Assembly (NCBI RefSeq): GCF_033344935.1
Contig: NZ_JAWPMM010000001.1
Coordinates: forward strand, 3,210,001-3,274,000
Source: Reichenbachiella sp.
GTDB taxonomy: Bacteria; Bacteroidota; Bacteroidia; Cytophagales; Cyclobacteriaceae
Length of the DNA stretch: 64,000 nt
Reading direction: 5' to 3'
The first letter of the stretch is position 1. Every line of letters begins with the position of its first letter. A program made the translations under genes and the position numbers. The notes beneath the pieces were generated by a model. The model made no database searches and had not been told where the DNA came from. It saw only the letters and a list, made by a program, of their open reading frames with translations. Below are positions 1 through 9,316 of the stretch, in pieces.

Positions 1-669
1 AATTTCTCCAGACAAACGTCTGATGGAGGAAAAGATATCAACAGAAGTTTCCCAGGTACGCGAAACGGTTCTTTGGCCAGTCAATTGGCTTATCGACTTA
101 CTCAAGACATTTTGCCTTTAATCGACTATGGTATAGACTTCCATACAGGTGGCGCACGTATCAATAATTATCCTCAAGTCAGAGCGCAATTAGATGATCC
201 GAAAAATCTAGAATTGGCGAGGGCATTTTCTCCCAAGTTCATGATTCACTCCCCCTTTCGGGAAAAATCGTTTCGAAAAGAAGCAGCAAAGGCGGGAAAA
301 TCAATTCTTGTTTATGAAGGAGGTGAATCTTTGAGGCTTAGAAAGCATGCGATTGATGTAGGCGTCAATGGGCTGCTCAGAGTCATGAAGCATTTGAATA
401 TGAGAGAAGAGGCGCCCGTTTCGAAAGGCGGTCTGTATCATATAAAGAAATCTTCTTGGCTTCGGGCTAAGTCAGCAGGTATTTATCACTCATTTTGTAG
501 AACGGGAGAATTTATAGAAAAAGGAACCGTAGTAGGATTAATTACTGGCCCCTACGGAGAATTTGAACACAAAATGAAAGCGCCGACTTCAGGATATGCT
601 ATAGCTATCAACAACAAACCTGTAGTCAACCGCGGAGATGCATTGATTCATATTGGATTTGAAGAATAA
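1..669 (+). CDS. Succinylglutamate desuccinylase/aspartoacylase-family protein, 5' end missing
   Basis: The reading frame is open to base 1, so the gene begins before the window; the first in-frame TTG at base 73 is not a real start. The fragment of 222 residues carries the DINRSFPG motif (fragment residues 12-19), the zinc-ligand region GIDFHTGG (about 44-51) and the VYEGGESL segment (about 104-111) that holds the catalytic glutamate of M14-like AstE/aspartoacylase enzymes. The C-terminal third is the beta-rich domain of this family. Such proteins are zinc-dependent deacylases of N-acyl amino acids; the substrate here cannot be told. In many bacteria relatives sit beside rimK, but the upstream neighbour is outside the window. 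Confidence 0.8.
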   Translation, partial: NFSRQTSDGGKDINRSFPGTRNGSLASQLAYRLTQDILPLIDYGIDFHTGGARINNYPQVRAQLDDPKNLELARAFSPKFMIHSPFREKSFRKEAAKAGKSILVYEGGESLRLRKHAIDVGVNGLLRVMKHLNMREEAPVSKGGLYHIKKSSWLRAKSAGIYHSFCRTGEFIEKGTVVGLITGPYGEFEHKMKAPTSGYAIAINNKPVVNRGDALIHIGFEE

Positions 670-672
670 GAA

Positions 673-698
673 AAGCCGCACCCTCCGGCGCGGCTTAA
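673..698 (-). terminator. Intrinsic terminator shared by convergent genes
   Basis: AAGCCGC pairs with GCGGCTT around a short loop that can itself pair CC with GG. On the minus strand the stem is followed by TTTTCTT, so it fits as the end of the leftward permease gene that stops at 720; it probably also stops rightward transcripts. Confidence 0.6.
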
Positions 699-719
699 AA
701 CTCAACTTGAAATCAATGC

Positions 720-3155
720 TTATTCTTCTCGTAGGGATTTGACTGGATTGAGTCTGGCAGCTTTCCATGATTGGAAACCCATAGTCAACCAGGCGATCGC
801 AAAAGCCAATATCCCTATTCCTATAAATGTCATGGGTTTAATATCTGTTCGATAAGCAAAGTCTTCCAGCCAGTAGCCCATGGCGAAATAGGCCGCTGGA
901 ACTGCCAAGGCAAAAGCTACTGCAACTAACTTGATAAAGTTTTTTGACAGCATAAAAACAATCCCTGATATCGATGCTCCCAGTGCTTTTCTGATACCAA
1001 TTTCTTTGGTTTTCTGTTCGGCAATAAATGACGCCAACCCGAATAACCCTAAGCAAGCGATCAAAATACCCAGAATAGCAAAAACAGAAAATATCTTTCC
1101 AATTTTTTGTTCTGCTTCATACATACTATCAAACTTCTGATCCATGAAACTATAGGTAAAAGGCTGTCCAGGTGCGATATCAGACCATGTACGCTCTATG
1201 TCAGCTATGGTCTGCTGAATGTTCTCAGTATTGACTTTAAACAAAGCAAATCCTGTACTTCTACCTAAGGAGAAAATCAACGGTGTGATGTTATCACGTA
1301 GTGATTTGTAATGAAAGTCCTCCATCACTCCTATTATTTTAAGTCCTACAACCTCTGGTTCATCCTGACTGCCCTCATAGGTGTAAATTTTATCTCCAAC
1401 GGGATTTTCATAACCGAACATTTTAACAGCGGCTTTGTTGATCACCACTGCATTACTGTCCGACAAAAATTCTTTTGAGAAAAACCTTCCTTCGGCCATT
1501 TCTATACCCATGGTCTCTAGATAATCATGATCGACTCTAGCTCTATTGGTTACTAAACTTTGATCCGCCTCCCCTGAAGGAGTTTTAAAATAAAGATCAC
1601 TATTATCATTCCCTCCTACTGGAGTAAAACTAGCGACAGTGGCATTTTCCACATTAATATTTCGCTTGACTTCCGTCTTAAAAGTCTCTACTTTTTTATC
1701 CAATATCCAGGCATCTTCCACCATCAGAATCTGATCTTTATTAAAACCCAGTTTCTTATTTTGGATAAAGGAGAGTTGATCAAAAACTACCGCTGTACCA
1801 ATCATGAGCACGATCGAAATACTGAATTGAAAAACCACCAAAAGGCTTCTAAGTGCACCACTCTTCATTCCCAATTTCACTTTCCCTTTTAATACTTCTG
1901 CGGGCTGAAATCTAGATAGATAAAAAGCAGGATAACTTCCTGCAAACATTCCCACCACCAGCATAATGCCGAACATCAACAAGACATATGAGCCACTGAA
2001 CAATTGGGCAATAGTGAGTTCTTTAGAAGCCAACTCATTGAATGAGGGCAAGAAAACCATAGTAAGCAGGTAGGCAAACAAGAAGGAGAAAAAGCTGATG
2101 ACCATAGCCTCTGAAATGAATTGATAAATCAACTGATTTTTGAGTGCTCCCATCACCTTTCTCACGCCCACTTCCTTAGCCCTACTGGCCGATCTTGCTG
2201 TTGCGAGATTCATAAAATTGATACAAGCAAGCAACAATATAAAAACAGCCACTGCAGAAAATATGTAGATATAACTGATAGCGCTATTTGGAGCCAGGTC
2301 TCCATCCTTGTCAGAATAAAGGTGAATCATTTCCAAGGGAAAAAGTGAAAACCCCACGTTATTACCCGCCTCTTTGAATTCTGCCAAGGACTGACCAAAA
2401 AAACGCTGAATTAATGGCCCTATATATTTTTCAATCAATTCAGGAAAATTCTCTTCCAATTGTTTTGAATCAATCCCTTCTTGAAATTTGATATACGTGT
2501 TAAAACTGGTATTTACCCAGTTGTTACTATTGGCTCTATTTGGAAAGCTAGCTATCGACAAAATGATATTCTGACGGAAATGAGAGTTTTTTGGTAAATC
2601 TTCATACACACCAGTTACCTCATAATCCGTAGTATTGTCTAACACTAGTGTCTTCCCTAAGGGATTTTCATTGCCAAACATTTTTCTTGCAGTGGTCTCA
2701 TCCATCACAAGTGTATTTGGTCTTACCAAAGCCGTTTTAGGATTGCCATGAATCATGGGTACCGTAAAAAAGGAAAAGAAATTTGAATCTGCCATGAGCA
2801 CATGCTCTTCCTTGAAGGTTTTCTCAAAACCTTTCTCCTTGATAAACCAGTTGCCTGTAGCAGACAATCGTACAGCGTCCGTTACTATAGGATAATCATT
2901 CAATAAAGCTTGAGCAGCAGGCGCACCTACTTTAGCAGATATGTGATCAGACCCATTGAGTTTAGCCGCAAAATCTATACGATAGATGTTCTCCGAATCT
3001 TCATGGAATTTGTCATAAGAAAGTTCATCTATCACAAATAGTGAAATCACCATGAAGCAGGATAAACCAATAGATAAACCTAGGATGTTAAGAATAGAAT
3101 AAAACTTATGTTTCAATAAATTCCTAAAAGCAATGTTGATAAAGTTTTTGAGCAT
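720..3155 (-). CDS. FtsX/MacB-type ABC transporter permease (orphan)
   Basis: A protein of 811 residues with the double MacB layout: an N-terminal membrane helix (about residues 10-35), a large periplasmic MacB_PCD domain, three or four helices near 275-430, then a second helix / periplasmic domain / three-helix block. The cytoplasmic coupling motifs EVGVRKVMGA and EIGIRKALGA are both present. I chose the ATG at 3155 because family members begin MLKNFINIAFRNLLKHK and a TAAGG lies just upstream; a GTG at 3185 would add ten residues. Such proteins act mechanically with a LolD-like ATPase, moving lipoproteins, peptides or drugs across the periplasm. No ATPase gene is adjacent; the closest candidate is at 55769-56443. 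Confidence 0.85.
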   Translation of the reverse strand: MLKNFINIAFRNLLKHKFYSILNILGLSIGLSCFMVISLFVIDELSYDKFHEDSENIYRIDFAAKLNGSDHISAKVGAPAAQALLNDYPIVTDAVRLSATGNWFIKEKGFEKTFKEEHVLMADSNFFSFFTVPMIHGNPKTALVRPNTLVMDETTARKMFGNENPLGKTLVLDNTTDYEVTGVYEDLPKNSHFRQNIILSIASFPNRANSNNWVNTSFNTYIKFQEGIDSKQLEENFPELIEKYIGPLIQRFFGQSLAEFKEAGNNVGFSLFPLEMIHLYSDKDGDLAPNSAISYIYIFSAVAVFILLLACINFMNLATARSASRAKEVGVRKVMGALKNQLIYQFISEAMVISFFSFLFAYLLTMVFLPSFNELASKELTIAQLFSGSYVLLMFGIMLVVGMFAGSYPAFYLSRFQPAEVLKGKVKLGMKSGALRSLLVVFQFSISIVLMIGTAVVFDQLSFIQNKKLGFNKDQILMVEDAWILDKKVETFKTEVKRNINVENATVASFTPVGGNDNSDLYFKTPSGEADQSLVTNRARVDHDYLETMGIEMAEGRFFSKEFLSDSNAVVINKAAVKMFGYENPVGDKIYTYEGSQDEPEVVGLKIIGVMEDFHYKSLRDNITPLIFSLGRSTGFALFKVNTENIQQTIADIERTWSDIAPGQPFTYSFMDQKFDSMYEAEQKIGKIFSVFAILGILIACLGLFGLASFIAEQKTKEIGIRKALGASISGIVFMLSKNFIKLVAVAFALAVPAAYFAMGYWLEDFAYRTDIKPMTFIGIGILAFAIAWLTMGFQSWKAARLNPVKSLREE

Positions 3156-3273
3156 GACCTTAGAGTTTTTGAGTTTATAATACACCGAAGATGCAAATCT
3201 TAAAAAAAGGGTTGCATCCGGTATATTATTTTCATAAGACTACGCGATCAGCTTTGTGGTTACATCTCTCATG

Positions 3274-3768
3274 TTAATTATTCAACTTCAACATTTCTTC
3301 TCCATTACTTCCATTGATTATAGTTAAATCAACAACTTCCATTATTTCAGGCGTTAGCCCCAGATCATATTGACCTAATTCAAAATACAAGGTGGTCGAT
3401 AAATATGCCTCGCAAGCATCGTCATTGGCATCATGATTTAGAATCACTGTATATCTAGGAGGGTATATCATAGTAATCACCTCAGGCCAAATCAGTTCAA
3501 AAGCATGCTCCTCGCATCCACCTCCATAAGCCACATCTATAATCAGCATGGTACTGTCATTTCTAAGGCCATTCAAGTCAAACGGATCGGAGACAGGATT
3601 GTCTGTTTGGAGCTGTGTCCAAGATTGATCAAAGCTTTGTTGATCTATATTTAATTCTTCCGTTGATAGGTTTTGAATAGGATCATTGTCTGCTGTGTCT
3701 TCTTGACAAGCACTTAAAATCAGTATCAGACAAAGGGCAATAATTGGATATAATTTCATAGCGTTCAT
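3274..3768 (-). CDS. Small lipoprotein of unknown function
   Basis: A protein of 164 residues with a lipoprotein signal peptide: a hydrophobic stretch ending in the lipobox LSAC at about residues 18-21, followed by an acidic linker. The mature part has several cysteines (CQ, GGCEEH, DDACEAY) and beta-strand-like segments (TMLIIDVAYGGGC, YTVILNHDAND). I do not recognise a domain. A second ATG three codons downstream (3759) gives a signal peptide of more usual length and may be the true start. It lies 119 bases upstream of the leftward permease gene and in the same direction, so joint transcription is possible but not shown. Confidence 0.7.
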   Translation of the reverse strand: MNAMKLYPIIALCLILILSACQEDTADNDPIQNLSTEELNIDQQSFDQSWTQLQTDNPVSDPFDLNGLRNDSTMLIIDVAYGGGCEEHAFELIWPEVITMIYPPRYTVILNHDANDDACEAYLSTTLYFELGQYDLGLTPEIMEVVDLTIINGSNGEEMLKLNN

Positions 3769-3909
3769 TTATTGTTCTTTTCAAAGACACTTGTTCCAAC
3801 AAATTGGTTGGACTATGCATTGATTTGATGAATAACCGAAGCATATTGTTGCCACGAAAGAATTTCTATTAAGGCATCAAGAAGGACTGACATTTTGTCG
3901 CATTTATTC

Positions 3910-3917
3910 TATCTTTG
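3910..3917 (+). promoter_or_regulatory. Bacteroidota -7 promoter element upstream of miaB
   Basis: TATCTTTG matches the TAnnTTTG -7 consensus of Bacteroidota sigma-A promoters and lies 22 bases before the GTG start of miaB. No TTG is found at the usual -33 distance, so the call rests on the -7 box and position only. Confidence 0.45.
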
Positions 3918-3939
3918 CGTTCTCAAAAATTAATTACAG

Positions 3940-5397
3940 GTGAAAGAGATTATTGGCGACATTGATATTATTGACAACACACAAGAAAGCTGTGAGGTTG
4001 TAAATATTACAAAAGATGAAAATAACGTAGGTCAGAAGAAACTTTACATAGAAAGTTATGGCTGTCAAATGAACTTCTCGGATAGTGAAATTGTATCTTC
4101 TATCTTAAAGAAGGAAGGTTATGTGACCACATCTTCTATTGAAGATGCCGATGTTACATTTCTGAATACTTGCTCAATCCGAGAGAAAGCCGAAACAACT
4201 GTAAGGAATCGCTTAAGCGAAATCAACCAATACAAAAAGAAAAATCCTGAATTGGTGATAGGCGTACTTGGCTGTATGGCTGAAAGGCTAAAGTCCAAAC
4301 TTCTCGAAGAAGAGAAAATTGTCGATTTGGTTGTAGGCCCAGACGCCTACAGAGAATTACCTAACATGCTCGACGAAGTAAGTACAGGACAAAAAGCAGT
4401 CAACACTTTCCTTTCAAGAGAAGAAACTTACGATGACATCACCCCTGTCCGTTTGAATTCAAATGGAGTTACAGCCTTTATCTCAATTATGAGAGGATGT
4501 GACAATATGTGTTCTTTTTGCGTAGTACCTTTTACACGTGGTCGTGAAAGAAGTAGAGACCCATTCTCAGTAGTGAAAGAAGCACAAGATCTATTTGACA
4601 AAGGATATAGAGAAGTTACACTACTAGGACAAAATGTAGATTCTTACAAATGGTCTGCAGAGCAAAACAACAAGGCTCGTCTTGAAAAAATTGATAGCGC
4701 TGAGATTGTGAACTTTGCCAATCTTATGGAAATGGTGGCTAAAGTAAGCCCTGAGTTAAGAGTTCGATTCGCTACCTCTCACCCTAAGGACATCACCGAT
4801 GACGTGCTTTATACGATGAAGAAGTACGACAACCTTTGCAAATACATCCACTTCCCAGCCCAAAGTGGAAACTCTAGAATTCTGGAAAGAATGAACCGTA
4901 CCTATGATAGGGATTGGTATATCAGTAAAATCGATCGCATCAAAGAAATTCTTGGTGAAGATTGTGCGATTTCTAGCGACATGATCTCAGGATTTTGTGG
5001 GGAAACTGAAGAGGAGCACAAAGACACCTTGTCTTTAATGGAATATGTGAAATACGATTACTCTTATATGTTCTTCTACTCAGAACGTCCGGGTACCCTT
5101 GCAGAGAAAAAATACGAGGATGATATCCCAATGGACATCAAAAAAAGAAGATTAACTGAAGTAATCAATCTTCAAAGAGAGCTTTCTATTGAAAGAAACA
5201 AAAGAACAATAGGAAGAACATACAAAGTATTAATCGAAGGATTTTCTAAAAGATCTGACAAGCAACTACAAGGCAGAACTACCTGTAATCGTGTGGCAGT
5301 ATTCGATGCCGGCAATCACAAAAAAGGAGAATATGTAAATGTAAAAGTGAATGATGTGACCACCGGTACATTATTAGCTTCTGTAGTTGAAAACTAA
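3940..5397 (+). CDS. miaB: tRNA-2-methylthio-N6-dimethylallyladenosine synthase
   Basis: A radical-SAM methylthiotransferase that converts i6A37 to ms2i6A37 in tRNAs reading UNN codons. Domains in order: an N-terminal UPF0004 domain with the auxiliary-cluster cysteines ([11 protein letters not shown] around residue 42, [20 protein letters not shown]), the radical-SAM core with CxxxCxxC at residues 187, 191 and 194 ([10 protein letters not shown]), and a C-terminal TRAM RNA-binding domain. The 485 residues match the family. The start is GTG at 3940. The N-terminal 30 residues before [13 protein letters not shown] are a short extension common in Bacteroidota MiaB. It ends 12 bases before the sigma-54 activator gene and is probably cotranscribed with it. 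Confidence 0.95.
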   Translation: MKEIIGDIDIIDNTQESCEVVNITKDENNVGQKKLYIESYGCQMNFSDSEIVSSILKKEGYVTTSSIEDADVTFLNTCSIREKAETTVRNRLSEINQYKKKNPELVIGVLGCMAERLKSKLLEEEKIVDLVVGPDAYRELPNMLDEVSTGQKAVNTFLSREETYDDITPVRLNSNGVTAFISIMRGCDNMCSFCVVPFTRGRERSRDPFSVVKEAQDLFDKGYREVTLLGQNVDSYKWSAEQNNKARLEKIDSAEIVNFANLMEMVAKVSPELRVRFATSHPKDITDDVLYTMKKYDNLCKYIHFPAQSGNSRILERMNRTYDRDWYISKIDRIKEILGEDCAISSDMISGFCGETEEEHKDTLSLMEYVKYDYSYMFFYSERPGTLAEKKYEDDIPMDIKKRRLTEVINLQRELSIERNKRTIGRTYKVLIEGFSKRSDKQLQGRTTCNRVAVFDAGNHKKGEYVNVKVNDVTTGTLLASVVEN

Positions 5398-5409
5398 ACC
5401 TAGTCCCTA

Positions 5410-6687
5410 GTGAAAGAATCAGAAATTCAAACCATCAAACAACGATTTGGTATTATTGGCAATTCGCAATTGCTCAATCAAGCCATCAATGTAGCGGCTC
5501 AAGTGGCACCTACAGACATGAGTGTGTTGATCACCGGAGAAAGTGGAAGTGGTAAAGAATCTTTTTCAAAAATCATTCATTCACTGAGCAAAAGAAAGCA
5601 CGGTCAATTCATCGCGATCAACTGTGGAGCCATTCCTGAAGGTACCATAGACTCAGAATTGTTTGGCCATGAAAAGGGGTCATTTACAGGTGCGCATGAA
5701 GCACGTAAAGGTTATTTTGAAGTAACGGATGGAGGTACCATTTTCTTAGATGAAATTGGAGAGATGCCCATGAGTACCCAGGCCCGTCTACTTCGAGTAC
5801 TAGAAAATGGAGAATTTATCAAAGTAGGTTCTTCCAAAACACAAAAGACCAACGTTCGTGTATTGGCTGCCACAAACGTCAATCTGATCACCGCTGTAGA
5901 AAACAACAAGTTCAGGGAGGATCTGTACTACAGATTAAATACGGTTCCCATCTATGTGCCTGCACTTCGCGAAAGAGGATCGGATGTGGAATTACTTTTT
6001 AGAAAATTCGCTTATGATTTTGGCGAGCAGTATCACGTAGACCCAATCAAGTTAACGGATAGTGCAAAGGAAGCCTTGATGAGATTTCGCTTCCCAGGCA
6101 ACATTCGTCAACTAAAAAATCTAGCAGAGCAGATTTCAGTGTTGGAAATGAATAGAACGCTGGATGAAGACACGCTAAAAAAGTACCTACCACAAAACAC
6201 CAGCAACCTACCAGCACTACTCGATCGAAAGGCTCAAGGTAATAGCTCAAGTGATGGCTTTACTGAAAGGGACATCCTATACAAAATTCTTTTCGACATG
6301 AAACAGGATATGAACGAGCTCAAAAAACTTGTTCTTCAAAATGCAGGCGATAGCTCAGATCGTGCTGAAATCATGAAAGAACATGGCAAGTTGTTTAGCA
6401 ATATGGAATTGAAAGACGAACAGTTTGCTGATTTTAGTGAAGACCCAATCAATTCACCAGTGATTTTAAATCAAGATGATTATCAGGATTTTGACACTGA
6501 CAAGGTGGAAGATATCGCTCATGAAACTGAACAGGACGATTCTCTTTCGATTGAGAAAAAAGAAAAAGAGCTGATAATTAGAGCATTAAGAAAAAACAGA
6601 AACAAAAGAAAGTACGCAGCGCAAGATTTAGGTATTTCTGAACGAACATTGTATAGAAAAATAAAGCATTATGAATTGGAAGACTAG
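5410..6687 (+). CDS. Sigma-54-dependent transcriptional activator without receiver domain
   Basis: A protein of 425 residues that begins directly with the AAA+ sigma-54 activation domain: Walker A GESGSGKE (residues 43-50), the sigma-54 contact loop GSFTGA (90-95; most activators have GAFTGA), Walker B GTIFLDEIGEM (109-119), and the R-finger region FREDLYYRLN. A long acidic linker (about 270-380) leads to a Fis-type helix-turn-helix (about 385-425, with ALRKNRNKRKYAAQDLGIS). No receiver, GAF or PAS domain precedes the ATPase, so the input signal is unknown. The start is GTG. It lies 12 bases after miaB and overlaps lptE by 17 bases. The sigma-54-like promoter before groES, 3 kb downstream, is an attractive target, but that is inference. 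Confidence 0.9.
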   Translation: MKESEIQTIKQRFGIIGNSQLLNQAINVAAQVAPTDMSVLITGESGSGKESFSKIIHSLSKRKHGQFIAINCGAIPEGTIDSELFGHEKGSFTGAHEARKGYFEVTDGGTIFLDEIGEMPMSTQARLLRVLENGEFIKVGSSKTQKTNVRVLAATNVNLITAVENNKFREDLYYRLNTVPIYVPALRERGSDVELLFRKFAYDFGEQYHVDPIKLTDSAKEALMRFRFPGNIRQLKNLAEQISVLEMNRTLDEDTLKKYLPQNTSNLPALLDRKAQGNSSSDGFTERDILYKILFDMKQDMNELKKLVLQNAGDSSDRAEIMKEHGKLFSNMELKDEQFADFSEDPINSPVILNQDDYQDFDTDKVEDIAHETEQDDSLSIEKKEKELIIRALRKNRNKRKYAAQDLGISERTLYRKIKHYELED

Positions 6688-7198
6688 TCTTTTAATATTT
6701 TCCTCGTTCGTTTTAATGAATACCTCCTGTGGTGTTTATTCATTTACTGGAGCTTCTATTTCTCCAAATGTAAAAACTATTTCGATTCAAACTTTCTACA
6801 ATAATTCTCCTTTGGGACCTTCCAATATGAGTCCCCTATTCACGGAAAAAATCAAAGACTATTATTTAAGAAACACCAGCCTTACTTTGGTTGATGGAGA
6901 AGGTGATTTGCAATTGGAAGGTAGCATAGACAACTATACACTTACGCCAGTGGCGGTATCTGCCTCCGAGGACCCAAGTCAGGTTGACCTGACAAGTTTG
7001 ACCAGAATCACTATCTACGTATCAGCCACCTATACCAACCTGGAAGACGATCAGTTTGATTTTGATCAGACCTTTTCGTTCTTTAAAGACTTTGATCAAA
7101 ACAGAGAAGACCTTTCGGCAAATGAGGAGGAATATGTGAATGAGATCTTCGATCAAATCATTCTTGATATTTTCAACTCTTCTGTTGCCAATTGGTAA
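6671..7198 (+). CDS. lptE: LptE-like LPS-assembly lipoprotein
   Basis: A protein of 175 residues with a lipoprotein signal ending in NTSC at about residue 20, followed by GVYSFTGASI and the alternating strand/helix pattern of the Bacteroidota LptE family (ISPNVKTISIQTFYNN, LFTEKIKDYYLRNTSLTLV, GDLQLEGSIDNYTLTPVA). LptE plugs the LptD barrel in the outer membrane and helps deliver LPS to the cell surface. The gene starts inside the last codons of the sigma-54 activator (17-base overlap), suggesting translational coupling. Position between that activator and the TPR/secG genes is the usual order in the phylum. Confidence 0.85.
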   Translation: MNWKTSLLIFSSFVLMNTSCGVYSFTGASISPNVKTISIQTFYNNSPLGPSNMSPLFTEKIKDYYLRNTSLTLVDGEGDLQLEGSIDNYTLTPVAVSASEDPSQVDLTSLTRITIYVSATYTNLEDDQFDFDQTFSFFKDFDQNREDLSANEEEYVNEIFDQIILDIFNSSVANW

Positions 7199-7213
7199 AT
7201 TTTGTTATCTTTA
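7185..7213 (+). promoter_or_regulatory. Putative promoter for the disordered protein and secG
   Basis: TTG at 7185-7187 and TATCTTTA at 7206-7213 are separated by 18 bases, fitting TTG-N17..23-TAnnTTTG with one mismatch at the last base. The -33 part overlaps the end of lptE. The predicted transcript start is about 20 bases before the TTG start codon at 7241. Confidence 0.4.
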
Positions 7214-7240
7214 ACGCTTACGCATAACTGAGAGCCATCC

Positions 7241-9316
7241 TTGAATAAGCAAACATTTCTAGAGTTGATGAAAGCCCCTGAAAAGATATCAGAGGCAGAT
7301 TTTGTAGAACTGGAGACCCTAGTCAAAGCAAACCCTTATTTCCAAAACGGACATAGCATGTTGGCCAACGCCAGCAGGAGACTCAAAAAACAGTCTTCTC
7401 AGAAAGAAATGGCTACTGCAGCTATTTATGCTACCAACAGAAATATTTTCAAACAATACATACTGGGCAAAATAAAATTCGAAATTACCCAGACTAAAAA
7501 AGCTGTAGCCACGAGTGCAACGGCTAGCCCTCAACCCAAAATTGACCAATCAAAAACTTCACCTAGAAAAGCGCCTACTCACAACACTGACGAAGAGCAA
7601 AGTGCACTTGTAAAAGAAATCTATGAAAATCTAGAGAAATGGAAAGCTAGTAGAGAACACTATCTAGATTATGACAAAAAGCATCCAGAAGAAATAGTAA
7701 TAGAAGACCCTCATACTACTACCCCAACTGAGACGCCTATACAAGAAGCTCCTGCGGAAGAACCTCAAGCAACTGTAGATTCACCTTCTATTGAAGAATC
7801 AAAGCCGGTCGAAGACAAAACAAAAGTCGACGAAGTAGAAAAGCTCAAGAATCAGGTAGCCGAAGAAATAGAAGCTGAAGAAGAGACTATCTCTAAAGCA
7901 CTATCAGAAATTACTGAAAAGAGTAAAAAACAAGAAGATACGCTCCCAGAAGCAGAGGAAGTTAAAGAAGAGCCAAAATCAGAAGAAAAGCCGAAAACCT
8001 CTCCTCCTACCATCTCATCAGATGAACTTACAGCTATAGTGGACGCCGAATCGTCTGATGATGAAAGTTCAACAACCCAAGAAAAAGAAGAAACTGTTGA
8101 GGAAATTGAACAGTCGATTGACTCTGCTCCTCCTATCAAGGAATCCGAGATCACTGAAGTTGTTAACGAAAGCATTGATATCGAAGAAGAAATTCAAGAA
8201 TCAATTCCTGAGCCTGAGGTAAAAGAGCAAATTGAAGCTACAGTAGAAGAGCAGTCTATCACAGCTGAACTTGAGGAGGTTGAGACCAAATCAGAAGAAG
8301 AACCTCAAACTGTAGTTGAAGAAGAAATAGAGCTTGCAATTAGTATTGATACCACATCTGATAAGTCCACAGAGGAGACAGAAGAAGAACTCCATCAAAT
8401 TGACAAAGAAATTCAAGAGCTTAAATTAACTCCTGGAAGTTCTAAGACCGGCAAGAAATTCAGACTAGGCGTACTGAAAAGAGGCACCAAATTCACAAAG
8501 GAAAAAGTAAAGAAAACTGGAGCAAAGGCTATCTCCAAAAAGCCTGCAACCAAAGCAAAACCTGCCGCAGAAGAGTCCAAGACAGCTGTAGAAAAAACGA
8601 GCACCAAGAAGACGACTACTCCAAAATCAGAGAAAAAGGCTACGACTAAAAGCACAGCTTCAAAAACAACAAAAAAAGCAAAAGAAGAAACTACTAGTAA
8701 AAAAACATCAACCGCCAGCAAAAAATCGGTCTCAGCAAAAAAGGAGCCTACAACTAAAAAGAAGGAAGCCGACAAAAAACCTGCTGCAAAAAAGACTACC
8801 ACTAAGACGGCAGCTAAAAAGACCTCCAGCTCAAAAACCGAGGCTAAACCAAAAAAGGAATCTGCTAAAAAAGAAACATCCAAAAAAGCAGCTCCTAAGT
8901 TCAGGATGTCGGCAACACTAGGAGCTAAAACCAAAAAGAAATCTAGTCCTAAGAAATCAACCAAAAAAGACGACGAACCTTCGTCAGAAAAAAAAAAACC
9001 TAAAGAAGTAAGCCAATCCAAATCGAAGGCCAAAAAAGGAGTAATTGATCAATCAAACATTATTGATTCCTTTATTGAGTTAAACCCTTCTATTCAAGTC
9101 TCCAAAGACAAACAGCAAGATGAAGGACCTGTAGAAGATCTCGCAGCAAGATATGATGCTTTTCCTGACCACCTCGTCACAGAAAATTTAGCTTCTATTT
9201 TAGTAAGCCAAGGTAAGGTAGAAAAGGCCATTGATATCTATCAAAAATTAATTTTGAAAAATCCTCAAAAAAAGGCTTACTTTGCGTCTCAAATCGAAAA
9301 ATTAAATAAGAAATAG
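7241..9316 (+). CDS. Long disordered, charge-segregated protein with C-terminal TPR-like segment
   Basis: A protein of 691 residues, start codon TTG. The first 90 residues (FLELMKAPEKISEADFVELETLV...) and the last 80 (LAARYDAFPDHLVTENLASILVSQGKVEKAIDIYQKLILKNPQ) are folded, helical and TPR-like. Between them lies a disordered region: an acidic Glu/Ser/Thr/Pro part (about residues 120-400) and then a Lys/Ala/Thr/Ser part (about 410-600) that looks like histone H1 or a DNA/RNA-binding tail. No signal peptide or membrane segment is seen, so it should be cytoplasmic. secG starts immediately after its stop codon. Proteins with similar ends occur at this locus in related bacteria; the function is unknown. 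A run of eleven A bases lies within the gene (8988-8998). Confidence 0.8.
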   Translation: MNKQTFLELMKAPEKISEADFVELETLVKANPYFQNGHSMLANASRRLKKQSSQKEMATAAIYATNRNIFKQYILGKIKFEITQTKKAVATSATASPQPKIDQSKTSPRKAPTHNTDEEQSALVKEIYENLEKWKASREHYLDYDKKHPEEIVIEDPHTTTPTETPIQEAPAEEPQATVDSPSIEESKPVEDKTKVDEVEKLKNQVAEEIEAEEETISKALSEITEKSKKQEDTLPEAEEVKEEPKSEEKPKTSPPTISSDELTAIVDAESSDDESSTTQEKEETVEEIEQSIDSAPPIKESEITEVVNESIDIEEEIQESIPEPEVKEQIEATVEEQSITAELEEVETKSEEEPQTVVEEEIELAISIDTTSDKSTEETEEELHQIDKEIQELKLTPGSSKTGKKFRLGVLKRGTKFTKEKVKKTGAKAISKKPATKAKPAAEESKTAVEKTSTKKTTTPKSEKKATTKSTASKTTKKAKEETTSKKTSTASKKSVSAKKEPTTKKKEADKKPAAKKTTTKTAAKKTSSSKTEAKPKKESAKKETSKKAAPKFRMSATLGAKTKKKSSPKKSTKKDDEPSSEKKKPKEVSQSKSKAKKGVIDQSNIIDSFIELNPSIQVSKDKQQDEGPVEDLAARYDAFPDHLVTENLASILVSQGKVEKAIDIYQKLILKNPQKKAYFASQIEKLNKK

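Noticed and set aside
8413-9033. Open frame of 206 codons on the minus strand opposite the lysine-rich region
   Set aside because: It is the mirror of a low-complexity AAA/AAG-rich coding sequence, giving only F/L/V/S residues; not a gene.
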